A stretch of 64,000 bases of DNA, taken from assembly GCF_902167145.1 (NCBI RefSeq), contig NC_050099.1, positions 10,244,434 to 10,308,433 on the forward strand. Reading direction: 5' to 3'. A program made the position numbers and the translations under genes. Under the pieces are notes generated by a model. That model saw only the letters and a list, made by a program, of their open reading frames with translations, was not told the origin of the DNA and ran no database searches. The stretch's first letter is position 1, and every line of letters begins with the position of its first letter. Origin of the DNA: Zea mays (taxonomy: Eukaryota; Streptophyta; Magnoliopsida; Poales; Poaceae). Below, in pieces: positions 1 to 10,900 of the stretch.

Positions 1-305
1 TTGAAAAAGCCTGACTTTACCATTTTGGAGAGATCAGCCTTCGAAACGGTGGATTTTCCAAAGTCCAAGTGGCTGGGCTTACTTGGCATGGCAATACGAT
101 AATCGTCCTCAGGATCAGTTTCCTCAATAACTTCTTCTTCTACTCCGGCAGCTGCTTGTTGTGTTTGTTCTGCACCCTCACCAGGAATATCTTCAGAAAC
201 TACCAGCCCGGATCGTTGCATGGCTTCGGAGATGGGAACAGTCTCCGAAGCTTCAGTTTCGCCTCCCTCACGCTCAACCCTGGCAGTAGAACGCACTCTG
301 GCCAT
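1..305 (-). CDS. Antisense retrotransposon gene, copy 1 (N-terminal part, partial)
   Basis: An uninterrupted minus-strand reading frame from ATG at 305 to the window edge, starting MARVRSTARVEREG. It matches the start of the antisense gene at 4158-7058, with an acidic N-terminus and the shared block DYRIAMPSKPSHLDFGKS. Relative to that copy there are small in-frame length differences after residue 40. The last 40 codons differ at 17 third positions with no amino-acid change, which points to selection on the protein. It runs opposite to the element's pol direction. Function unknown; see 4158-7058. Confidence 0.7.
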   Translation of the reverse strand, partial: MARVRSTARVEREGGETEASETVPISEAMQRSGLVVSEDIPGEGAEQTQQAAAGVEEEVIEETDPEDDYRIAMPSKPSHLDFGKSTVSKADLSKMVKSGFF

Positions 306-473
306 TTAACTATGAACTTGCGAAACTTTAATACTTTCTTCCTCCGAAGCAGGTTTCAAAGCTGGAGCTTCGTTCGATTCCGACGGACAAGCTTCGGCGA
401 TGGTTAAAAATTTTGGCAGCAAAACAGTACAAATAGCAATGAATGCTGTGGTAACTTCACACCTACTCGTCTG

Positions 474-481
474 TTTATATA
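474..481 (-). promoter_or_regulatory. TATA box of antisense gene, copy 1
   Basis: On the minus strand this reads TATATAAA, about 170 bp upstream of the ATG at 305. The same box at the same distance occurs in copy 2 (3983-3990). It is inside the element body, not in the LTR, so the antisense gene appears to have its own promoter. Confidence 0.5.
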
Positions 482-720
482 GTGCTGCAGGTAAGAAGGC
501 GAAGCGCCAGAATTTTTACACCAGGCGGACACCCGCTCGCACTCGCTGCATGGTGGACCGCAGAGACCGAACAGTAACTCTGCAAGGTGGGGCCGTTACA
601 CGCTGGGAGATTGAATCGTTTCTCGACAACGAGCTCAGGGAAGGTGTTTTTTAGACCTTCGGCGCTCCGAAGCTTAAGAGACTTTTTTCACGGATCAAGC
701 TCGTTACAAAAAACGATCTA

Positions 721-739
721 GCACCGCGAAAGGGGCTAC
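721..739 (+). other. Polypurine tract, copy 1
   Basis: GCACCGCGAAAGGGGCTAC directly abuts the TG of the 3' LTR. The same tract in reverse complement abuts the LTR of copy 2 at 3725-3743. This is the plus-strand primer position of a retrotransposon. Confidence 0.6.
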
Positions 740-1323
740 TGTTGGGTTTATGCTTCGTCGCCGAAGGTCTTATAAGAAGAAGTGGTCCTCGGCTGAAGCT
801 GTTTGTATAAGATAGCCGAAGGTTCTTCTTCGTGAAGCTTCGGCATTATAAACCGACTTAAAGATAGAATGACCTTTTAGTCCATAAAGGTCTGAGTCAA
901 TGTTGTAAGTTTTTATAAGGGGCATACTTGTAATTCCTCACAGGCTGTGTCCTGTGCCTATAAATAGTGAACAGTATTCCGTTACTGTTCACGCATTTTT
1001 TTGACGATTGCAATCGCATCTCTCGGAATTCAATCTTTGCCAAGGCATAGGTATTATGGTATTTGATGATTCAATATAGTAAATAAATGTAATATAATTA
1101 GTATATGATTTATTTACACATATTATACCTTTCCGTATTATCTTATAAATGCCTATTGAAATATGATTACGAAGGTTCAATTTCGTAATCATGCTCTTAT
1201 TAACCTTCGTCCAAGATTCATTATCCCGAAGGGAATAATGTTTTAAGGACGAAGGGCGTTATTATTTAACATTTTATGTTGCCTTGCTCTTGATTTATAG
1301 CATTTGAGAGCAAGTCTCCAACA
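740..1323 (+). repeat. 3' LTR of Tat-lineage Gypsy, copy 1
   Basis: Begins TGTTGGG and ends CTCCAACA, giving the terminal inverted repeat TGTTGG/CCAACA. At 584 bp it is close to the 586 bp LTRs of copy 2. A TATA box (CTATAAATA, 958-966) marks the element promoter, followed by GTGAACAGT as in the other copies. Confidence 0.8.
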
Positions 1324-1463
1324 CCAAGTATTATCCTTCTTTTTGACCAAAAGAACAGGGGAATTGAAAGCGCTATGGCTGTGTTGGATCACTCCAGTGT
1401 CTAACATGTCCTGAACTTGGCGTTCGATCTTTGTTTTAAGGCTAGGTGGATACCTATAGGGTC
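1324..1463 (-). pseudogene. Gypsy G0 reverse transcriptase fragment (piece 4)
   Basis: On the minus strand this translates to the start of a Ty3/Gypsy reverse transcriptase: a proline- and tyrosine-rich YRYPPSLKTKIERQVQ, then a 'GVIQ...SP' block and VLLVKKKDNTW. It is the direct continuation of the fragment at 27449-27589 once the solo LTR and its GGGTC duplication are removed. It is cut at 1323 by Gypsy copy 1. Confidence 0.75.
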
Positions 1464-2798
1464 TGTAAGGAAAATGGACCTCGGGCCATTTGGCTAATTG
1501 AGTTTTGGTGTTTGATGATTAACACAATTTGTGGACTAATGTGTTTGCTAGTGTTTATAATTATAGTTCACAGAATGCAAAGAGGATTGGACCTAGGCAA
1601 TGAGGATGCAACACCTCAAAAGAAGACATAAAAAGATGCATAGGAGTCCAAGACTCAAGAACAAAAGAAGCCCGAAGGAATCAACGAAGAAACCCTAGAA
1701 GAGGATTGTCAGCCAGCGCCTGGTGGCGCACCGGACAGTGAGCAGTACCTGTCCGGTGCGCACCGGACTGTCCGGTGGGACAACTGGACAGTTTGCACAG
1801 AGGGGACGCAGACAGGCGCCCTCGGGCTGTAGCACCAGACTGTCTGGTGTGCATCGGACTGTCGGTAACGGTCGGATCCAACGGTCGACTGCTACAGACG
1901 CCAATGGTCGGCTGACGTGGAGTGCACCGGACACTGCACAGTGCCTGTCTGGTGGTGCATCGGACTGTCCGGTGCGCCCGACGACAGAAAGCTGCTGCTT
2001 TCTGTCTAATGGCTAGTTTGGGGGTTGGGGCTATAAATACCACCCCAACCGGCCATTCTTAAGTGTGAGAGCCCAAGCAACATACCAAGGCATATAGTGC
2101 ACATTTTCAAGAGCTCAAACACCCAAGTGCTTAATAGAATCACTCGGTGATTAGCGTAGGTGCTTTGCAAAGTGCTTAGGTTAATTAGACCGCTTTAGCG
2201 CTTGCTTTAGGTGAATCCTAGTTAGTTGAGTGAGTTTAGATAAACCACAACCTCTCGGCTCTTGCGTGAGCCATTATTGTACCAAGTGGGGCGAGAGTCT
2301 TGCGAGACCGTGACAACCGCGTTTGTGTCACGGCTGCCACCATGTACCAGAGGGAATGAGACCCGCGGCGTTTCGGTCGGAAGCTCGATAGTGGAGACGG
2401 CGAGGAGCATCCGAGAGGAGCCGGAAGCGGAGCACCACTTGCGCGTGGAGAAGGCCCATGGTCTTGGCCCTCACAGAGTTACTCGACCGAGGTGCTTGGC
2501 CCTCACGTGGGCTTCCCTTTGCATAGGGGCATCAACGAGGATTAGTCGGGACCTTATGCTGTTCCGGATACCTCGGTAAAAATACCGGCGTCATCCACGA
2601 GAGTTTGCATCTCTACCTTGCTCTTTAAGTTTCCACATTTATATTAAGCATTTAAGTTTCAATCTTGTATTCATACTTATATAATGTAGATTGAAACTTA
2701 GCCATTGCGGTAGAGATAGCAACACTTAGACAAAACGTAGTTTGCACATTCTAGTTTGATTATTTGCATAGGTTTTGCTCTAGGGATTTATTTGTGGA
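1464..2798 (+). mobile_element. Solo Copia (Sirevirus-type) LTR, left part
   Basis: Starts TGTAAGGAAA; the matching end, TTTCCTATA, is at 27443, and both flanks carry the 5-bp duplication GGGTC (1459-1463 and 27444-27448). With the Helitron removed the LTR is about 1.4 kb. It has the Sirevirus palindrome-type repeats (GCACCGGACTGTCCGGTG and variants, about 1722-1980), a TATA box at 2031-2038 (CTATAAATA) and no internal coding domain, so it is a solo LTR. The ORFs on it are low-complexity readings of the palindromes. Confidence 0.8.
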
Positions 2799-3138
2799 CT
2801 AGTACGGTGCCCGTGCATTCCGACGACACTCTTTCTCCTAAATATTTGCAAAATATGTACCAACCAACCTTTTCTAAGATCCCAAACACAATTTCATTTC
2901 ACTTTTCCATCATCTCAGAACTGCTAGTGGAAAAGGAGGCAAGGGCCTTCAGAGCATCAAGTCTCCATGCATGAACTTCAAAGCAACAGCAACCATAATT
3001 AAGAACAGTGAGGAACAAAGGACCAGCATCCATATTTAAGAATAGTGAGGAACAAAACAATATGATTCAACAAATGATTAAAACGAGAAGAACTAAAACA
3101 TTAACACGCCAGGTTGAAATAAGACTCGACATATGACT

Positions 3139-3724
3139 TGTTGGAGACTCGTTCTCAAGTGCTATGAATTAAGAACAAGGCAACATAAAATGTTAAATGT
3201 CAACGTCCTTCGTCCATGAAACATTATTCCCTTGAGGATAATGGGTCTTGGACGAAGGTTGATGAGAGTAAAATTACGAAGTTTAGATCTTCGTACTAAG
3301 ATTTCAATAGATATTGCAAGATGACATAAAATAAAAGGTACAAAAGAGATAAACAAGTCATAGACGAATTATATTATATTTTCTTAATATATCCAATCAT
3401 TGAATACAATAATACCTCTGCCTTGACAAAAGGTTGAATTCCAGAGTATGCGGTTGCAGTTACCAGAATCCGTGAACCGTAAGGGAATACTGTTCACTAT
3501 TTATAGGCACAGGGCGCAGCCTGTGAGGGATTACAAGTATGCCCCTTATAAAAGTTTATAACATTGACTCAGACCTTTATGGACTAAAAGGTCATTCTAT
3601 CTTTAAGTTGGTTTGTAATATCGAAGCTTCATGAAGAGGGACCTTCGGCCATCTTATACAAACAGCTTCAGCCGAAGGCCGCTTCTTCCTAGAAGACCTT
3701 CGGCGACGAAGCACAGGCCCAACA
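3139..3724 (-). repeat. 3' LTR of Gypsy copy 2
   Basis: Termini TGTTGG/CCCAACA. It contains the element TATA box in reverse complement (tatttatagg, 3498-3507). It differs from the other LTR by three substitutions, two of them near 3595-3610. Confidence 0.9.
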
Positions 3725-3743
3725 GTAGCCCCTTTCGCGGTGC
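3725..3743 (-). other. Polypurine tract, copy 2
   Basis: On the minus strand GCACCGCGAAAGGGGCTAC, directly inside the 3' LTR and identical to the tract of copy 1. Confidence 0.6.
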
Positions 3744-3982
3744 TAGATCGTTTTTCGTAACGAGCTTGATCCGTGAAAAAAGTCTCTTAAGCTTCGGAGC
3801 GCCGAAGGTCTAAAAAACACCTTCCCTGAGCTCGTTGTCGAGAAACGATTCAATTTCTCAGCGTGTAGCGGCCCCACCTTTCAGAGTTACTGTTCGGTCT
3901 CTGCGGTCCACCACGCAGCGAGTGCGAACGGGTGTCCGCCTGGTGTAAAAATCCTGGCGCTTCGCCTTCTTACCTGCAGCAC

Positions 3983-3990
3983 TATATAAA
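3983..3990 (+). promoter_or_regulatory. TATA box of the antisense gene, copy 2
   Basis: TATATAAA, 168 bp upstream of the ATG at 4158 and conserved in position with copy 1. It lies outside the LTR in the element interior, so the antisense gene need not rely on the LTR promoter. Expected transcription start is about 30 bp downstream. Confidence 0.5.
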
Positions 3991-4157
3991 CAGACGAGTA
4001 GGTGTGAAGTTACCACAGCATTCATTGCTATTTGCACTGTTTTGCTGCCAAAATTTTTAACCGTCGCCGAAGCTTGTCTGTCGGAATCGAACGAAGCTCC
4101 TGTTTGAAACCTGCTTCAGAGGAAGAAAGTATTAAAGTTCCACAAGTTCATAATTAA

Positions 4158-7058
4158 ATGGCCAGAGTGCGCTCTACCGCCAGGGTTGAACGTGAGGGGG
4201 ACGAAACTGAAGCTTCGGAGACTGTCCCCATTTCCGAAGCCATGCAACGATCCGGGCTAGTGACTTCGGAAAAGATTCCTAGTGAAGATGCAGAACAAGC
4301 AATCGCTGAAGCAGAGGAAGAAGATATTGAGGAAACTGATCCCGAAGATGATTATCGCATTGCTATGCCAAGCAAACCCAGCCATTTGGACTTCGGGAAA
4401 TCTACTGTTTCGAAGGCTGATCTGTCCAAGATGGTAAAATCGGGCTTTTTTACTGAAAATCAGAAGAAGCTATTGCTCTTCGGGGGAGAAGAGACTACCC
4501 CAAAGCCGGAGAAGGATGAAATTGTTATTTTCAAAAGCTTTCTAAAAGCTGGATTAAGATTCCCCCTTCATGGGATTATTGCAGAGGTACTGAAGAGGTT
4601 CGGTATTTATTTTCACCAGCTGACCCCTAACGCTATCGTCAAACTTATTGTTTATATCTGGGCACTCCGAAGCCAAGCAGTGGAACCATTTGCGGACAGC
4701 TTTTGTCGGGTTCACGAGTTGCATTATCAAACGAAGGCTAGAAAGGATGGATTGCACGACAATTTTGGTTGCTATAACTTCGCCTATCGGAAATCTACAA
4801 AGTTTCCTGTAATTAGCTACCGAAGCAAATGGGCAGCAGGCTAGAAATCAGAGTGGTTCTATGTTAAGGTTGATGACGACAAGGAAAAACTTGTGCAAAG
4901 TCCACTCGAATTAATCTTCGGAGAAACCCGACCTCGCTGCAATATGACACCCGAAGGTCCAACGCAACAAGCAATGAATGAATTCAGAATTATTGCAGAG
5001 CATATCAGCACAAGGGACCTGGTTCAAGAGTTTTTGGCTTTCAAAGTTTTTCCCAGTTTAAAAGAATGGGAAATGCCGAAGCTACAGGGGGAAAAGAAAG
5101 AAGGTGAACTTGTACGTTTACCTTACTACTTCAAGTTTAAGAAATACTTTAAAACACCTTGCCAAGAGTGGCTGGAAACGATTGAAGCGATGTGCAATGA
5201 AATACTTGGCAATTATTCTAAAAAAGAAGATCAGTTGATGACCGCAGCCTTCGGCACCCGTCCGAAGCGAAGACTAAACCGAGTGCTGGACGCCCTGGGT
5301 TTCGAATACCCTGATTACGAAAATCTGAACAAAGGTGCCGGAGGCCAAAAAAGGAAGAGGATAACTGAAGCCTTAAATGAAGATGAAAAAGAACTATCAA
5401 AGAAGAAAATTCCGAAGAGGAAGAAAGCATCTTCTCCGAAGCATAAAATATCCGACGAAGAAACCCCCGCATCACCCTCTGTCGCTGACGTTGAGGAAAT
5501 TCTGAAGGTAATGACTGAATCCTTACCCGCGAAGCTAAGTCCACTGAGGCCCCGACTGACAAAGTTTTTTCAGAAGGACAAGGAGCCCGAAAAATCGAAG
5601 AAAGTAATCAAAGCGAAAAGACAAAGAATTATCACTGTGACAGAAGTAATTGACAAGACACCGCCAAGAGCTTCAGCTCAGAAAACACCAGCGGCTGCGG
5701 AAGGGACAGATATTGAAATTGTACCTTCAGAGGTCGCAGCTGCCGAAGCTGCCGCAGCTGAAGATTTGAACCTGGAGAGCACAATCGCACACATTGACAA
5801 AATACTGCTAGACATGGCTGCAAAAGAAGCTACCACCGCCGCCGAAGAGGCCGCGACCGCAGCGTCGGAGAAAGGGAAAGAAATTGCTGATGAAGCTTCA
5901 GAGAACGAAGCGTTCATATTCCAGAATTTAGTTGGAGAAAAACTGTCAAAAGCTGAAAGAGAAGAGCTTAGAGAATATGCAAAATCCTGCGGATACAAAC
6001 CTGGAGCACTCCTCTTCGGAGGCATTGATGACGAAAAATTAGATTGTATTCGAGATCAAACTGGGGCCAAAGTTATCGGTACTCTGTCAAAGAGTATCGG
6101 TTTTCCGAAGCTAGAAACAGACATCAGCCGCTACCGACGACAGCATATCGTTGGTAGCTTATTTTATTCCAATTTCAAGGTGAACTATTTTTCCCTTAAC
6201 CTTTATTGTTTCTAATAACGAGAACATGTCTGACGAAGGTTGTTTCCGTGCAGAGTATGCTATTGAGCAAAGCCTTGAAAATGCAGCAAGATTTTGAAGA
6301 CAAGAAACACGAAGTTATAATTGAAAATTTGGAAAGCAAAATAAAGGAGCAATCGGACGTTATCGAGAAAAAGAACTTTGAGCTCCAGGCAACTGAAGGT
6401 TCATTGGCGGAAGCTGAAGCAAAAATAACAGAACTGAACACGAAGCTTCTCCGCCAGTCTGAACAGTTCGAACGAGAAAAGCAAGATCTTAATGCAAAAC
6501 TTGAAGCCGAAGCTCAACAAAATTCGGATTTGAGAAAACTATTGACAAGCCTTCAAGAAAAATGTCTGGAATTTAGCAACAAATGCATTCATCGATTAAG
6601 AAAAAATTTTCACTCAGTTGGAGCCAGCAGTGAAAAATTCGTCCCCTCAGCTGAAGATTTACCGAAGACCTTCGAACATATTGAGGGTGAGATTGACGAG
6701 CTCGACAAAGTCATAGCTGGGCACGGTGACTTCTGTGCCTGGGTGGCTTCTCGAGGCACTGCTGCAGCCTTCCTGAAAGCTGGCTGCGATCATGGAAAAA
6801 TTGTCAATAGGCCAAATTTCACTTTATCACCATCAATCCTGGATGACATTCCTGATCTCGCCCGAAGTATCTCTAATAGATTTGTAAAAATGATATGGAC
6901 AAAAGGTGGGCGAGAAAAGGCTGGAGACGAAGCTCGTAGCCACCTTGAACCAGTAAGAAACCATACCTTGTGCTTACCTTTTCTTGCAAGCTCGATTTTG
7001 ACTTTCAACGACCTTATTCATGTAGGATGACGAAGCCGAAGCCGATGATAAAAAATGA
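4158..7058 (+). CDS. Antisense, intron-containing gene of the Gypsy element (putative gypsy-type transposon family)
   Basis: Runs opposite to pol. I read three exons: 4158-6179, 6254-6952 and 7026-7058, joined by two GT-AG introns of 74 bp (AAG|GTGAAC...GTGCAG) and 73 bp (CCA|GTAAGA...ATGTAG) that both keep the frame; total about 917 codons. Residues 1-100 are acidic. Residues about 121-190 (IVIFKSFLKAGLRFPL... HQLTPNAIV) resemble the Pfam 'putative gypsy type transposon' (Transposase_28) domain. A lysine-rich linker follows, then an alanine/glutamate-rich part, and exon 2 is a long coiled coil (about residues 680-790). An in-frame TAG at 4842-4844 interrupts this copy; the frame continues cleanly after it. 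No zinc knuckle, protease or RT motifs, so it is not a displaced gag by motif. Function unknown. The exon model is inferred from frame and splice sites. Confidence 0.65.
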
Positions 7059-7904
7059 CGCCGAAGCTGAAGCTCCTTGGAGATTAAACAGTAGACTGTA
7101 GACAGTACTTGAGAAACTTTTGAGATAACTTTTGTAAATGTAACTAAAACTTGTCTTTAATGAATTCTGTTCATACCTTGTAATATATCCTTATCCTTCC
7201 ATTGATGTATGAGAAATGCTTTGATGTGGACGAAATTTTCTTTTTTGAGCCGAAGGCGAAAAAACACCTTCCCTTCTTTTCGTACGCAACGAAGCATAGA
7301 AAACAACATTTTCCTTCTTTCCGAAGCTCTCCTTTTTTTTTCTCCTTTTTTTTATTTTGCCGAAGCAACCGCTTATACCATGAAGATGATTATCCTACAT
7401 ATGCCTAGATGAATGTTTATGAATGCAAATGTTATGATGTAATGCGATGTGCAAATGAATGGCCAAACAATCACACCTCAAGCCATACTCATAGCCATTA
7501 TTTCCTTAATCACACCTCAGCTCTGCATCCCCTTAGGAACGACTTTGGAGCTTCTTCGCCTTTACTTTTGGCGGAATCAGCGTTGACTTTTCGCTGTAAG
7601 CTCTGCATTCCCTTAGGAACGACTTTGGAGCTTCTTCGCCTTTACTTTTGGCGGAATCAGCGTTGACTTTTCGCTGTAAGCTCTGCATTCCCTTAGGAAC
7701 GACTTTGGAGCTTCTTCGCCTTTACTTTTCGGCACTCGATGGTGCGTTCTCAGTTTTTACATTTACATTCCTTGGGGGGTTTTGCTCTTATAGAACTAAA
7801 AAAGGAAATTACATGTGATGGCCCCATTAAAAACCTTTCTCCCCCTTCGGAAAGGAAAAGGGTGCCATGAAAGAAAAATAAAAAATATGAAAAATTACAT
7901 CGAA
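7059..7904. other. Non-coding spacer between convergent antisense gene and pol
   Basis: No coding sequence found. The two genes are transcribed towards each other, so this holds both 3' ends. It contains T-rich/CTTCGG-rich sequence and the 80-bp tandem repeat at 7519-7731. Confidence 0.6.
7519..7731. repeat. 80-bp direct tandem repeat, about 2.7 copies
   Basis: Units start at 7519, 7599 and 7679, each with agctctgcat at its head and a conserved 'ttaggaacgactttggag' block. The first two units are nearly identical and the third is cut at about 7731. It sits between the 3' ends of the convergent pol and antisense genes. Confidence 0.9.
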
Positions 7905-10900
7905 TTATACATAATATCGCCGAAGCTCATCCGCATTCCAAGATCTAGGAATGTCGTTGCCGTCCATATCCTTCAATCTGTATGAACCGGGTCTTGACGA
8001 AGATGCTACTAAGAAAGGTCCATCCCATTTCAACTGTAACTTGCCCACTGTTTCTAGGTTGGCCACTCTCTGAAGCACCAAGTGTCCTGGCTCAATATTC
8101 TTTAGCCGAACCTTTCTATCTCGCCATTTAATTGTTTTGGCTTGATATTTGTTGATGTTTTCCACGGCTTGCAACCTGATCCCTTCTAAAGCATCTTTTT
8201 CCACAGAATAATCAGCTTCGGGACCTGATGCTGCCGAAGCTACTACCCTTATTGATCCGGTTTTAGCTTCTTCTGGAGTTATTGCTTCGTCACCGAATAA
8301 TAACTTGAATGGGGTAAAGCCTGTAGACCTTGATGTTGTTGTATTATGGCTCCACACCACTTTGGTTAACTGATCTGGCCACTTTCCCCTTGGTTGATTG
8401 AAGATTGACTTCATTATTCCTGTCATTATAATGCCATTGGCTCTTTCAACGAGTCCATTTGACTCCGGATGTCTGACTGATGCAAAATGGATCTTCGTAC
8501 CAATTTGATCACAGAAATCCCTAAAAGCCTCGGAGTCAAACTGTGTTCCATTATCCACAGTGATAGCCTTTGGTACCCCGAAACGACAAACAATATTCTG
8601 CCAGAAAAACTTTTGGACGGTGGCCGAAGTTATTGTAGCTAAAGGCTTTGCCTCAATCCATTTAGAAAAATATTCCACCGCCACTACAACATATCTTAGG
8701 TTCCCTTGGGCCGGTGGTAACGGACCTAACAAGTCAAGGCCCCACCTTTGCAATGGCCAAATGGGTTGTATGAGCTGTGTTAAAGACGAAGGTTGTTTTT
8801 GATCTCGTGCACATTTCTGACAACCTTCACACTTTTGGACTAATTCCGCTGCATCCGAAGCTGCCTTCGGCCAATAAAATCCTTGGCGGAAAATTTTTCC
8901 AAGTAACGGCCTAGATCCAATGTGAGATCCACACAGGCCTGCATGTATTTCTTTCATCAACTCTATACCTTCGGTTCTGGATAAACACTTGAGTAGCGGA
9001 GCACAAACTCCATGCTTGTACAACTCTCCTTCTATCATGACATATGGACGAGCTCTTGCCTCTATCCTCCTGTTATAGGCTTCGTCATCTGAAAGGAATT
9101 TACCCTGAAGATAAGAGATGATCTCAGTCCTCCAATCTTCGCTATAAACAGGAGATATATTGAGGACTGCTCTTTCAAGAAGTTCCACCGAAGGTGCTTT
9201 TATTGTTTCGAAGAAGACATCCGAAGGTAAGGGCAGCCCCTGTGCTGCTGACTTAGCTAGCAAATCAGCATGCTCATTTTGTCCCCGAGGGATATTTTTG
9301 ACAGAAAATCCCTCAAAGGAAGCTTCAACTCTCCGAATCATGTCCAGATACTTTTCAAGCTTCGGATCTTTAGCCTTGCAACTCTTGTCGATATGACCCG
9401 AAACAACTTGGGAATCAGTTTTAAGAACAGCCCTTCTGATTCCCATTGCTTTTAGCTTCCGAAGACCCAGAAGCAGGGCTTCGTACTCGGCAATGTTGTT
9501 TGTGCAACTAAAATCAAGCTTTGCCGCATAACAAGTTTTAACTTTGGAAGGTGAAACCAACACAGCAGCCGCTCCCGCTCCGAAGGTTCCCCAGGACCCA
9601 TCGCAAAACACTGTCCATGCTTCGGTGTCTTTATTTGCTTCTTCCTCCTGAGCCCCTGGCGTCCAGTCAACAATGAAGTCTGCTAACGCCTGGGACTGAA
9701 TCGAAGATCTATGAACATATTCAATACAAAATTCATTGAGCTCTGCAGCCCATTTTCCAATCCTTCCAGTAGCTTCTCGGTTCCTCATAATATCCTTCAG
9801 AGGTTGTGAAGAAGGAACAATTATGTTGTAAGCTTGAAAATAGTGCCGAAGCTTCCTGGATGCCATCAAAACAGCATATAACACCTTCTCTAATTCTGTG
9901 TAGTTTTTCTTTGATATACTAAGAACTTCAGATACAAAATATACTGGGACCTGTTTCCTGGCTTGGCCATCAAGCTTCTCCTGGACAAGTGCTGCACTTA
10001 CCGCTGAGTGCGAAGCTGCCACATATAATAATAAAGGAGCCCCTGGCATAGGTGGAGTTAGTGCTGTTAGATCTATTAAATACTGCTTCAGCTCTTCGAA
10101 GGCCTTCTGCTGGATTGGTCCCCATTGAAAGACTTCGGCTGACTTCAGCACTTCGAAGAATGGTAAGTTTCTCTCTGCTGATCTGGATATGAATCTATTG
10201 AGAGATGCCAACCTTCCTGTCAATCTTTGAGCCCCCTTTTTTGTAGTTGGTGGCTCCATCCGAAGTATAGCTTCAATCTTACTTGGATTAGCTTCAATTC
10301 CCTTTGTTGAAACCAAGCATCCTAGAAATTTCCCCTTCTTTACTCCGAAGACGCATTTTTCTGTATTCAACTTTAAGCCAGCTTGTCTGAAACTGGCGAA
10401 GGTCTCCTGCAAGTCAGCAATATGATTCTCCTACTTCGTGCTTTTTACAATGATGTCATCAACATAAGTTAGCACATTTCTGCCTATCTGAGACTGGAGA
10501 ACCTTCGCAGTCATTCTGCTGAAACTTCCTCCAGCGTTTTTGAGCCCCTCAGGCATCCGAAGATAACAATATGTGCCACTTGGAGTTATGAAGCTAGTCT
10601 TTGGCTCATCTTCCTTCTTCATCCAGATTTGATGATAGCCTGAATAACAGTCTAACAGACTCATGAGCTCTGAAGAAGCTGCTGCATCAACTAAAGAATC
10701 TATCCTTGGCAATGGGAATTCATCCTTCGGACAAGCCTTGTTAAGGTCTGTAAAATCGATACACATTCGCCACTTGCCATTGGCCTTTTTTACCATAACA
10801 GTATTAGCTAACCATTCTGGGTACTTTACTTCTCTGATAACTCCTGCACTGATGAGTCTTTTGACTTCGTTGCGAGCACCTTCGGCCTTATCATCTGACA

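Larger units (their letters stand above)
1..1323 (+). mobile_element. Tat-lineage Gypsy retrotransposon, copy 1 (3' end only)
   Basis: Right-hand end of an element oriented on the plus strand; the rest lies left of the window. It shows, in element order, the start region of an antisense gene (1-305, minus), its upstream region, a polypurine tract (721-739) and the 3' LTR (740-1323). The sequence is colinear, in reverse complement, with the complete copy at 3139-12487. It sits in the RT region of the older Gypsy G0; the 5 bases after the LTR are CCAAG, and the partner duplication is outside the window. Confidence 0.85.

Noticed and set aside
4158..7030. Reading the plus-strand ORFs as gag of the surrounding Gypsy element
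   Set aside because: They are on the strand opposite to pol, lie at the 3' side in element orientation, and have no gag core or zinc knuckle.
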